Of a stretch of DNA of 64,000 nt, positions 1-10,504 are shown one piece after another. Position numbers and translations under genes: made by a program. Each line of letters begins with the position of its first letter. Within the stretch, counting starts at the first letter, position 1. The DNA comes from Diplosphaera chodatii (lineage: Eukaryota; Chlorophyta; Trebouxiophyceae; Prasiolales; Stichococcaceae), in contig JAALGY010000057.1 in the NCBI GenBank assembly GCA_032358165.1, positions 2,542,001-2,606,000 on the forward strand, in the 5' to 3' direction. The notes beneath the pieces were generated by a model. That model did no database searches and was not told the origin of the DNA. It was given only the letters and a program-made list of their open reading frames with translations.

Positions 1-1459
1 CAGCTCGGGCGCGTCCCGGATCTTGCGTCGAAAATACAGCAGGACCATGCAGTACGTGGATATACCCGCAGCTGCACAGCATAGCAGCCATTATCACCAT
101 CTGCCGTCATGTGCTGCACGTCTGGATGTAAATGCAAGCAGCCGAAATGGCCGCGCCGTGTTCTTAGAAAGGTCTGACACGAACCTACTGCTGCCTATCT
201 GTGATCTGTGCGCACCAAAGGTTGGTAAAAGTGACCATTTGGAGAACTGTAGGAAGCTCAGGTCCACTGCCTCCCCGATGATGATGTTAGTGGGGTTTCT
301 GCACGCAAGTGGTCATGAGCAATAATGCTTGCAATACGTATCTCAGTAAAGCTACTGGACATCTCGGGGAGGTCATGTGGACATGGTTAGCAGAATATGG
401 TGCTGCCGCTCATATCACGAGGCAAGATACTGCACAGGCCTCGGACCCACCCGATGAGCAGCGTCATGCCCCAAGTGTTTGCTGCGTAGAATGTAGCGAA
501 CAGCAGCGGCGCGGGGTCAGTGCGGGATGCCTTGGCGAAGTGGATCACGATGGGCGTCAGTGTCAGGATGACCACGTCGTTGCTGGTCAGCACCGTGAGC
601 ACGCTCGCCATGGCGTAGTATGCCAGGAACTGCACAGCAGCACACCCCATGCAACTGCTGGAAGCCACAGCCAACTACGATGCGGCTTTGGCTTGAGCGA
701 GTGCGCCTGTTGCCACGCATATGCACCAAGCGCACTGCTAGCGGTCGTTGCAAATGACCGTGAAGCATGGGGTCGCACCACTTTGTGGCCCCCGGTGCCA
801 GCTGTCTTGGTGACCAGCGCAGCGATGTATGCAAAAACACCAGTGGCGTCCAGCGAGGTGCACAGGTACGCCTGCAGTAGTGCAAAGCCAACTGATCTGA
901 AGGGCGTGTCGGGGCTGCGTGCACCTCTGCATGATGTGCAGTGCATTGTGGAAGGCATGACCGCGCTTCTAACTGATCACGATGACCACAGCCATGAGGA
1001 CGCTGGCAAAGGGCGAAGCGATGTCACACACATGACATGTATCACCTGACTCATGAACAGGATCACGATGCCGTAGGGCTTGAGGTACTTGTCGCCAGCA
1101 ATGCCCAGCCTCAGCGTCTGGCCATCCGCAGCCCCCGCCGCCAGCAGGACCAACACCCCGATCACAGGTGCGTACCCGTAGCTGCATGTATACAACAGTG
1201 TACTTGCCAGCAGAAGACTGCTGCCGGTGAAGGCGGTTCGTATCAGCTGCATGGCGCCGGTTAGTATCAGCTGCATGGCGCATCACCACACCGCAGAATA
1301 TGCCGTTGCATGGGGCCGCGACAAGCACCTGATGGTGATGCGAACTGCACGTCCGCGCCGGGTCCATTTGGCGGGCCATGTCACTGCGGGCTCAGCCACG
1401 ACGAGGTAGAGGACCACAGCCACCGTCACGCAGAACACCGAGAGCGACCAGGCGTTCAT
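1..1459 (-). CDS. ArsB/NhaD-like arsenite-type efflux permease (3' end cut by window edge)
   Basis: Multi-exon minus-strand gene. The chosen start (1459) has a good context (GCGCC before ATG) and begins with a membrane helix, MNAWSLSVFCVTVAVVLYLV. Exons visible: about 1459-1340; one ending at 1046 (GYAPVIGVLVLLAAG and a second helix ILFMSQ); about 870-795 (YLCTSLDATGVFAYIAALV); about 640-435 (LTVLTSNDVVILTLTPIV, then FYAANTWGMTLLIG); about 303-200, which completes the family signature GNPTNIIIGEA by splicing; and about 80-1 (AAGISTYCMVLLYFRRKI). The TSNDVVILTLTP and AANTW...IGNPTNI segments are the ion-site hairpins of the ArsB/NhaD superfamily; known members export arsenite or exchange Na+/H+. 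Substrate is inferred only. The C-terminal half lies outside the window. The next gene on the same strand is a phosphate symporter. Confidence 0.72.
1234..1281. repeat. 24-bp tandem duplication (two units)
   Basis: Units 1234-1257 and 1258-1281 differ at a single base. On the minus strand they lie between the first and second exons of the ArsB-like gene. One copy contains TACTAAC, a good branch-point sequence, so the duplication probably sits at the 3' end of intron 1, although it would also read as an eight-residue repeat (AMQLI.T). Confidence 0.8.
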
Positions 1460-2307
1460 GGCGCCACCGCAACGTCAGTTGTCACGCCTCCGTGTGATCG
1501 CAAAGGCGACGTTGACACATTCATACAGCTTCTACAAGCATTGTCGGCAAAATCCTGGGCCTGTGCATGACTGCACGATGCTGCATTGACATGCGCATGT
1601 GCCAACGGCGCTTGGCAAAACATCGTCTTTCACACTGATGTGTGTCACTATACATGATTTGCAATGTGTACAACTGCTCGCTGTGATGTGCACGTGAGAG
1701 AGTCGATCATTTTCGTGCATACTCTGTGTGCAGTGCGCTGGCATGGGAGGAGTACCAGAGGATGCAGAGGAAGGTTCAAGATGTAGCAGGAGAAGCACAT
1801 GCATGGCCAGTGAACATACCCAGTACACAGTGCTAAATCACAGCATACTTGCTGGTACTGATTCAGTGATGCTTACAAGAGAAGACCTGGCAAACTCTTC
1901 GTAAATCGGTTTGCAAGAAGCCAAACTGCCATATAATTCCTCATGCGTGTACAATGGTGCTTGCATCGTTAACAGGCGCGGCCACCCAACCATCGAGATG
2001 TGCAGCACTATGGTTGGTGAAGGGGCAATAAGCAGCACCACTGTGTACACAAAGAGGCTCGCAAATCAGCACTAACACTACTACCAGGGACCGTGGCACG
2101 AATGTGCGCCTGAAGAATGGGGTTCGCGTTCTCTGCCTCCGTCATCAAATGTAGATAATGCATTCAGTGCGCCCCAACTAGTGCGCTCCCCAAACCTTGT
2201 CTCCAAAGAACAAATCGCTGCCTGCCGCTAGCGGTGCAGCATCAATTCCCATTGTCCGCCAAACCATTGCCAGCCCTGTCCTCAACCCCCGAACCCACGG
2301 AAAACCC
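1460..2307. other. Intergenic spacer between two minus-strand genes
   Basis: No exon-like open frame with family similarity was found on either strand. It should hold the 3' UTR of the phosphate symporter and the promoter/5' UTR of the ArsB-like gene. A TGTAA on the minus strand near 1875 is a possible but distant polyadenylation signal. Confidence 0.5.
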
Positions 2308-5300
2308 TTACACAGCGCCCGTGGTCGACACCTTGTTGTACGCCTTGAAACCAGCCTCAGTGGCCTCAGCGTAGTTGTCGTCATACCTGCAAACCATACA
2401 CGACGCATGTTAAGTGCACTGAACTGGGAAACGAGGCTGACTGGGACGACAGCAGCACAACCTCGGAGGATTGATGGGGCGCTCGTGCTGTGCGATTGAA
2501 GATCAGGAGATGGCACCACAGTCGTCAATTGTGCAGCGTCACTTTTGCCATATCGCCAATTAAGGTTCCATAGCAGATGAGGAAGGCACTCACAGGTCCT
2601 CGCGGTCCAGCTGCTTGTTGTAGTTGCGGCCGGTGCCCATGAGGCGCTCCACGAAGCTGAGGTTGCGTGGGTTGATGGCCTCGCCTGCAAAGGAAGGGCC
2701 ACGCAGGGAGGTGAGCATGTGCAGGGAGCATGGGGACGACAGCAGAGGGCAGCAACTGCCTGGCACAACTCGTCTGACAGAGGGCAGCAACTGACTGCAG
2801 CTCCCAGACGTTCATTGCATCTACCATGAAGAGGGCATTACTTCACGGCCAATGTTCTTCAAGCGATGCGATTGCATCATGCAGCAGAAGCAGAAGCTTT
2901 CGCTCACCGTGGTACACCTTTCCAGCGGTGTGGTACGCGTACCGGCGGTCCAGCTCCAGCAGCGGCACACGCAGCGGCTCAGGCGTGAACAGCAGCGTGA
3001 GCAGAATGCCCTGCAGCGGCAGAAAACGCTGGTCAACTGATAACATAGGCAGGCTGAAAGGCGTTGCTTGCCAAGAATGATGTCGACGGCTGTGCTCAGC
3101 AACCCCAGGTAAGATCAATCAATTGGGGCGGCATATGCAGCTGGATGACTGTGCCCTCTGTGGCTGACCAGACATCTCACAGCACAAATTCAGGACACGA
3201 GCTAGCAGGGCCACTCACCGCTGTATTCAGGCTGGCTGCGTACCAGAAACGCTTGCGGCTGCCCAGGTAATTAAACCAAACCGAGGCCTGCGCACCAGCA
3301 GTTACAGAGTCACACGCAGCCAGCCAACACCAGACGCAGGGGAGTCACCGTGTAGCTACTCTCAGCAGCACAGCAGCGCAGCTTGACGACTCTGTCGCAG
3401 TGCAGTTGCGGTGCGTTAGCTCACCCACAGGGCACCAAGCTTGGCGACGCCGGCAGACATGCCGTGTGCAGTCGTCCGCACATCGGTGGGGTACAGCTCA
3501 CCAGCCAGCAGGAAGGTGGTGCAGTTGGGACCGAACTGCAAGATCACAGCGATGACACGACTCAGTGAGCTGGCAGACTGGTGAAGACAAAGGCAGGGCA
3601 GGGGTTGAGGGCAGAGGATGGGGATGGTATGGCATGGCTACCCATTTGAAGGCAACTGCAGCAGTGGTATTGCAGGAGGCGGGCGGATGTGGCAGCAGGA
3701 TGCAGCAGGCTGAGCATGCTGACCTGGCCCCAGAAGCTGCTGAAGAAGTAGATAAATTGGAACACGCCAATGTTGGCGGGCTTGACAAGCGTCGGGTACT
3801 TGGCGGCTGAGATGAAGAAGAGGATGGACACCATCGTGAAGCCCAGCAGCTGGATGCGCGTGCGACCCCTGCATGCCACGTAGTACGGTTGCATGGCTGC
3901 CCACAGATGAGCGTCGAAACAGGGCTACGCTGTGGCGACCACAGCCGCACAGAGCACATACTGCAGCGACTGTTGTGGTGCGTCACAGGATGCTTTGCAG
4001 CAGGCTCACCAGTAGATGTTGTCGACAAGCGCTGCGCTGAAGTAGTAGCCAACTGCAGTGGGCAAGCAAGTCATCGGCATGGTGGCGATGTACAAGAAGA
4101 CAGGTGTGCAGGAAGCCGCACTTGCTGTATGCAGCTATGCAGAGGACAGGCAATGTGCAGCCTGCATCACTGCGATGGCAGACACTCACTCAGAGCGACG
4201 CCAGAGTTGAGCAGGGTCCACGCCAGCGTGGTCGTAATGCCAGCAGCTGTACAGCAGAAAGGCAGCCCGTCAAGCTTCGCACAGAGGGGCGTCTGAGATG
4301 TTGAACAGAAGCACCACCTTCAGAGCCTCTCACGGCGCAGTGGACTCACTTGGCGAAAGAATCTTAATGAACTCGGACTGGAACACCTTGTTGCCATAGA
4401 AACCTGCATGCAGACAAGTGATTCAGCGCCGTGTGGGACTGCATAGTGTCGAAGGAACAGCAGGACGCAGCACGTAGTCAAGCAGCATGCTGATACCGCA
4501 TAGCGGCCAGGACCTCACCGAAATCCCAGAAGAACTGCAGCAGAGGAAGTAAGACGAGTCAGCATCAGGTTTACATCATAGTCTGTAGGTTTTATGCAAA
4601 GTTGATCGCCAGCTTGCCATGACCTAGCATCCTGAAACTGTGGGTTCCACAGTCTGACAATGCAACGGGCACATGTTGCAGAGCATCTTCGCACCCAGCA
4701 GCCGCAGGTGGACAGCAGGCGGCCCCAGTAGAACTGCGCCAGGTATGACATGTCCTTCGCCTTCTGGCCAGCCTTTGCACGGGTCCACATCTTCGACTCC
4801 TGCAGGGTGTGGTGACCAGGCACCAATCAGGACAGGTGATGACGACAGCACACCTTTGCACCCAAGGACCCAGCAGATCGTTTGCCACCCCCGCCTGGTC
4901 TGAACCATGTCAGCAGGCAGCACTGATGCATAGGAGCACACCCGCAGGTACACGACACGGTAGAAGATGATGGCCACGATGGGGACGAGGCCAATGCCGA
5001 AGGCTGTGCGCCACACGCCGCCCAGGCGGTTGGCGTGGTTGGTCTGGTTGGCGACTGTGTACACGTCCCAGATGCACAGGAGGATGAGCAGCACGCCAGT
5101 GTTGACGAAGTTGCCGACACCCTGCAGCCAGGCACACTACCGTCAGAACCTGCTTCTGTGATGTCACATTGTGCTATTCAATGCGATTGGGAGCTGCAGC
5201 ATACGTTTGGCTGGAGTTGCGACATTGCATAAAATCACTTAGGCCGACAAGGACACTTCAGCGTCTAGCCATCGTGGCTAGACCCTGCGGCTGCTATCGC

Positions 5301-7350
5301 ACCGCAGGGACACTGAGAGACGTGTGCACTATGAGCACACCTGCATGGAGAAGGTCAGCACAACGGCGCGGCCGCGGTGGCGGGCGGCCTGCTTGCCGCC
5401 CGTCTCTGCGCGCTCGGCAGCGGAGCCGGCAGCCATGGGGTACTCGCCGCCCACCCCGTAGCCGAAGACGAACTGCGCAATAATGTCTGCAAGGGGACGA
5501 TGTGTTCGCAGGTCAAATGGATGCGCACATTTCCTTCGACTTCCAGGACGCCAACGACCACTTTGACAATCAGATGGGCAGACGCCATCTGCAAATGGGA
5601 GGGTAAAACTCACAGAAGATGACTTGGCCCTGCTCCGTGGGCGCCTTCTGCACCGTCAGCAGGATGGCGCCGACGCACATGAGCGACACCGTGGTGACGG
5701 AGCCCCACTTGCGGCCGATCTTGTCGCCCAGGTAGCCAATGGTGATCATACCGCAAATGATGCCCACAATCTGAATGTACTCTGGAATCTGCAGAATAAA
5801 ACGGACCCTGATCAGGAGCACGGGTATGCATTCAGCGCTCGAGAATGCGTCTGGCGCTCGACCATGCATCTCCATCTGCAAGATGCAGTCACTACAGGAT
5901 GGACGTGGAAGGAACCCAGGTTCACACCTGCGTGAGGGTCTTGCCGCAAGTTGTGAAAGACTTGTAGCACGACGGATACTCAGCCTTCAGCAGGGGCTTG
6001 ATGTTGCCAATGGAGAAGATGTAGTATGCCTGCAGCGGAGGAACCGAGGTCCATTTCTCGGGCCGGCGACGGAACAAGCAGACGCGACTGGTGCTTGCCA
6101 GAGTCTCGCAACTGCTGCACCATGTTTGAGCAGGCCGTGCAGGTGGCAGCAGCTGCAGATGCATTGGTGCACACGAGCAATATGACAGTGAAAGACCACG
6201 CACAGACGCGCGCACCTCTAGAAACATGCCCATGCCGGGGATCATCCAGGAGGCCGCCCACCACAGGGTCTCCTTGATGCCCATGGGGCGCGCGTCCAGC
6301 TCCTCATCGTCAGTGCCCTCCAGAAGGCTGCCCGAGATGCGCTGGTATGTGGTGTTGCCTGCGGCGTAGGAGGTTGGCAGTAAGGGGTATGCTGACTGGG
6401 GGCTTCACACCCGAATACATTGATGGGCTAACCATGTTTCTACACCGCTGATCAGTGTGGGGGAAGTGATCATAACCTGAACCGGAGCTGTGCAGTGGCT
6501 GTGCACCGTCGGCTGGGTTGCCAGCTGGAGCGCAAAGTCGCAAGATGGAGTGCCACAGCGTTGCTCATGGTGCAGCGCTGAGACTCCCAAGCAAAAGTGG
6601 ACACATAGGAACAGTGCATCGGCTTGACGATGTGTGAATTGACCCATGCGGCTGCGGCAGAGTGGGCAGGTCATATGCCAGAATGGTAGACTTGCTGAAG
6701 TACAGTAATGATGCAAGCGCGAGGCGAGCAGCCCGTGTGGGCAGGCGAGCTTCAATAGCAGGCCAACAGCAGACAAGCGAGTACGAACACGGGTATTGCA
6801 GGTCAGCAGGTTCGATATGGTGCAGGATGAGTCATGGCCACACGAAACCAGCGTAGCTGCTCATAACACGGCAAGATGACATGCCGCGTGTCTCAAGAGG
6901 CCGCCGAAACTCGCATCTCAGAGTTGCGGCTGCAACGCAAGGTGGGGGCCAGGCGATACGGTGATGTACCGGTCAGTCAGGCCCAGGCTGTGCATGACCT
7001 CGAACGAGCAACACCCTAGGAATGCACTGAGCTGCACTCGACCACAACCTGGCCAGCATGTGAGCAAGCACAACGGGCAGGCGATGCACCAAGCGGGCAG
7101 GCGGCTGAAGGCCCATGTGGCCGGCGCTGGGTGCGTTGCACGACGACGGAAATGACCTGACAGCCCTAGTCAAGGATGATGCATGCCTAAGGAGCCCATG
7201 CAGGCCAGATTGCCCACCAAACTTGATGCGCCTGGGATCCGTGGTCTGCGCCATAGACTCAGGGTCCTTGGCTGCCACCTCCATGAGCTGCGCCTCGCGC
7301 CTGTTGCCATCAGGGTCCAGCCCATTTGTCGCCGCCGCAACGGGCTTCAT
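2308..7350 (-). CDS. H+/phosphate symporter, PHT1/PTA family (MFS)
   Basis: Start 7350 gives a hydrophilic cytosolic N-terminus (MKPVAAATNGLDPDGN...). Exons then encode MFS helices in family order: GNTTYQRISGSLLEG and MGIKETLWWAASWMIPGMG (about 6362-6222); YYIFSIGNIKPLLKAEYPSC (about 6030); GYLGDKIGRKWGSVTT, the MFS loop 2-3 signature (about 5790-5610); FGYGVGGEYPMAAGSAAERA (about 5480-5345); FVNTGVLLILLCIWDVYT (about 5115-4920); LAQFYWGRLL (about 4740); FYGNKVFQSEFIKIL (about 4400); ITTTLAWTLLNSGVAL (about 4240); VGYYFSAALVDNIYW (about 4060); NIGVFQFIYFFSSFWGQ (about 3770); FGPNCTTFLLAGELYPTDVR with TAHGMSAGVAKLGAL (about 3540-3420). The last exon ends KVSTTGAV-stop at 2308. The FGPN...E.YPT.VR block is diagnostic for PHT1/PHO84-type carriers, which import phosphate with protons at the plasma membrane and also admit arsenate. 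At least eleven introns. Confidence 0.9.
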
Positions 7351-7895
7351 GGTTGTGCTCGGGCCGCTCCGGCTGCTTGATGTATTGGTAAAATGTGATC
7401 TTGCACCACTAAGCGTCGGTGCGCCTGGCAGATTGTTATCCTACGGGCAACTGCGGAGCAAGTGTGTCGCAGCAGGCAGGCGGGCTTGATGAGTGAGTGC
7501 AGGAAAGCATCTTTCTGTCACGTGCCGGAAAAGATGCCGTCTCCGCGTAATTGGTGATCAGTGCCGCTGTTGCGGTCGTGTAAGGGTTGTTTCGAAAGGC
7601 CCGGAGACAAACAGTCGGCAGTTTGATAGGGGCCTTTTGTGACAGTTGCCAACCGCCGAGCCTGCCGCTCGGGACACTGTCACTGCGTCCCGCAGTGCGC
7701 ACCGGCTGCCTGATGTTCACTGTAGGCTCGTCGCGATCGTACAGGTGCTCTGGTGGAGCAGCGCGGCCTCAAACGGTATAGGCAGCAGGCACACTCACCC
7801 TGCCACCCTGCAGCAGAGCGATCTCGAGTTGCCCAACTTGGTGCACATGCCCTTGCAAGTGGCCTTGTGCAGCGTGGCGGAAGAAACAACGTCTG
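7351..7895. promoter_or_regulatory. Divergent promoter interval (phosphate symporter / TrpA)
   Basis: 545 bp between two head-to-head starts, so both core promoters and 5' UTRs should lie here. A CACGTG E/G-box is at 7519-7524, 169 bp upstream of the symporter start. No TATA box was recognised. Assignment as promoter is by position only. Confidence 0.45.
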
Positions 7896-10213
7896 ATGGC
7901 GGCTATGCTGGCAGCACCCTGCTGCGAGGCTCCACCGGCCGCCTGCGCAAGGTGGTCTGAGCCACCGCACTTGGCATCCCCCACAGCAGCTCGGCCAAAC
8001 ACCAGCAACGCGGGCCCGGCATTCGGCAGCTCAACTCGACGACTCCATAGGCAGTCTTGCAGCAGGCGATCAGCATCAGTCTCGTGCCACAGACGGCCGG
8101 CAGTCATGGCGGCTGTGGCAGCTGGGAGGGCCTCGATCAGTGGGCGGTTGGACGAGCTGCGACAACAGCGCAAGTGAGCGGCAAATGTTGGCAGCAGAAG
8201 CGCCAGAGTGCTGCTCACCGTGCCTGTGCTCCCTGTGCATGTGCATTGCTTATGCGGCTGTTGCGGCACGGTCAGCATCCTCTGGCATTTGCTGCTCAGC
8301 CTCACAAGTACCAGCAAAGTGCGTTGCCCAGTGCAATGCTCTTATGTGGCAGATGTTTCGCAGGGTGGCCTTCATCCCCTTCATCACGGCGGGGGATCCA
8401 GACCTGGACACCACAGCCGAGGCGATGCTGCGGCTAGACGCTGCTGGCGCCACAGTCATTGAGCTGGGGGTGCCCTACTCGGTGCGTGTCGACTGTGCTG
8501 AACCGTAGCGCCAATGTGCCCGATGCGTCCCCGCCTTGTCATGGCCAGCTCTGATGCAGCTGTAAGATGGCGCTTGCGCGTGACCCGCCCCTGGCCGATG
8601 GCATGTTCCATTGCTCACAATACAGGACCCGTTGGCGGACGGCCCAGTCATCCAGTCGGCCTCCACGCGGGCGCTGGATGCCGGCACCACGCTCGACGGG
8701 GTGCTGGGCATGCTGCGGCGGGTGTCGGACCGCCTCACGGCGCCCGTCGTCATGTTCACCTACTACAATCCCATCATGGCGCGCAGCCCGGAGGTGTTCT
8801 GCCAGCAGGCGCGCGACGCTGGCGCTTCAGGTGCGGACGGGCGTGCACATGGGACAAACATGCTTGGAATAGGACCGGACTTGCCCACCTAGCACAGCCT
8901 CAGACAGAGCAGGGTAGATGGTGGGCGGGTGCCCCAGGGCAGCAGCTGCAGACGCAGGCCTCCTGTCCGTTGCTTCCCCTTTTAAGGCTCTGCGCATCTG
9001 TGAGCAGGTGCCCTCTCCGTCAGCAGCAGTCCACTGGAGTTTTATGAGTCGCTCGCAAGGCGCTAGACACTCTGCACCGTCATGTCACAGGGCTGCTGGT
9101 GCCGGACCTGCCACTGGAGGAGACGGATGTCATCAGGACAGCAGCGGAGGCAGCCGACCTTGAGCTGGTGCTGCTCACGACGCCCACGACGCCGCTGGAT
9201 CGTGCAAAGCGGATAGCGGCCGCGAGCCAGGGTTTTGTTTACCTGGTTTCTGTTGCAGGTATGCTTGAGATGTGTGATGGCAACAGTCTGGCAATACCCT
9301 GTGGGCCAGAAGGCTAGCTATGTGAGCTACAACCTTGAGTGAACGATTGCAAGCGTGTGCAATGAAGCAGACCAACAAACGAGGCCTCGCTGTGACAGGC
9401 AGGCCACACCATGACGAGAAACAGTATTTTCAGAGCACTGTCTGAGCACACACCACCAACACTCCTGGCAGGGCAGGAAACTGCAGTAAGCATGTTGCTG
9501 CATGCATCCAGGTGTGAGGGTCGTTTTCCCCACGGTGAAACTGTTGCTCCAATGCGCAGGCGTGACCGGAGCTCGGACGAAGACGGAGGCGCGGGTGGAG
9601 GGGCTCATCTCCTCGCTCCGGGAGGCGACTGACAAGGCCATCTGTGTGGGCTTTGGCGTCTCAGGACCGGATCAGGTGAGGGCACAGCCGAGCAGCATCT
9701 GCACACTTGGTGTAACACATGATGCACAGGGTTTTTAGCGGCGTCAACCTGTGCAGGTCCTGCTGCTTGGATTGAAGCTGGGGACATGGAATTGTCAGTG
9801 GTGCTGCCAGTCGGGTCCTGGGCGGGATGATGCTTGAGGCGGGTTCCAGCAAGCATTTCATAGCAGTCAGTGGCCTGCACTTCACCTTCGGCCGTGTCCC
9901 CTGCAGGCCAGAGAGCTCAAGTCGTGGGGCGCAGATGGCGTCATTGTTGGCAGCGCACTCGTCCGCGCGCTGGGCGAGGCATCCTCCAAGGTGCAGCCCC
10001 ACCATTGCTGCTGTGTGTGGTAGGCTACGTCAGCCCAGTCACACTGCTGCAGCAATGCCTTCATGCAACCAATGCATCTTGCCCTTCCAGCTCTGCGGCT
10101 ATCAGCATGCATGCCATGGGATTGGTGTGCTAACAGCGTGAGCCGGTGTGTCACAGGAGGAGGGTTTGGAGGCGCTCTCACAGCTGGCTCACAGCATCAG
10201 CGATGCCTTGTGA
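7896..10213 (+). CDS. trpA: Tryptophan synthase alpha subunit, plastid-targeted
   Basis: Converts indole-3-glycerol phosphate to indole and glyceraldehyde-3-phosphate and channels indole to the beta subunit; in plants and algae a stromal enzyme. Seven exons join in phase: 7896-8173, 8364-8481, 8626-8830, 9091-9258, 9560-9675, 9907-9990, 10157-10213, for 341 residues. Residues 1 to about 75 are Ala/Arg/Ser-rich and read as a chloroplast transit peptide ([10 protein letters not shown]..., [14 protein letters not shown]). The barrel follows: [21 protein letters not shown] joined to [10 protein letters not shown] (the catalytic Glu and Asp of the family), [27 protein letters not shown] joined to VTGART (phosphate loop), [12 protein letters not shown], and [11 protein letters not shown], ending SISDAL-stop. 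Length minus the transit peptide matches bacterial TrpA (about 268). Every splice restores family sequence, so the model is firm. Confidence 0.95.
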
Positions 10214-10504
10214 TGGGGCAGCTCAGATGCACTGCGGAAGTGACAATCTCATCTAGCTAGCTGACCAGAAGCACTGCTACAGAAGGACGTCTTCAGGCAG
10301 CACAGTCCATGATGTGTCGCAGTTTGGTTTGTAGTCCGAACAACGGTCTCTGCTATATCCTGAAACTCAGCCTGTGCAGCGAGGACAAAACCCCACAGTC
10401 CGGTCTGCATTTCACTGCTGCCTGATCTGGGCTATGCCACGTAGCAAGAGTTGGCCAGCGCAGTCATGCTCCTGGTTGAGAGCTGCAAAGGAGACAGCAA
10501 CCAG

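Noticed and set aside
718..725. GCATATGC, a match to the P1BS phosphate-starvation element.
   Set aside because: It lies inside the ArsB-like gene, and the same octamer occurs at other unrelated places in the window.
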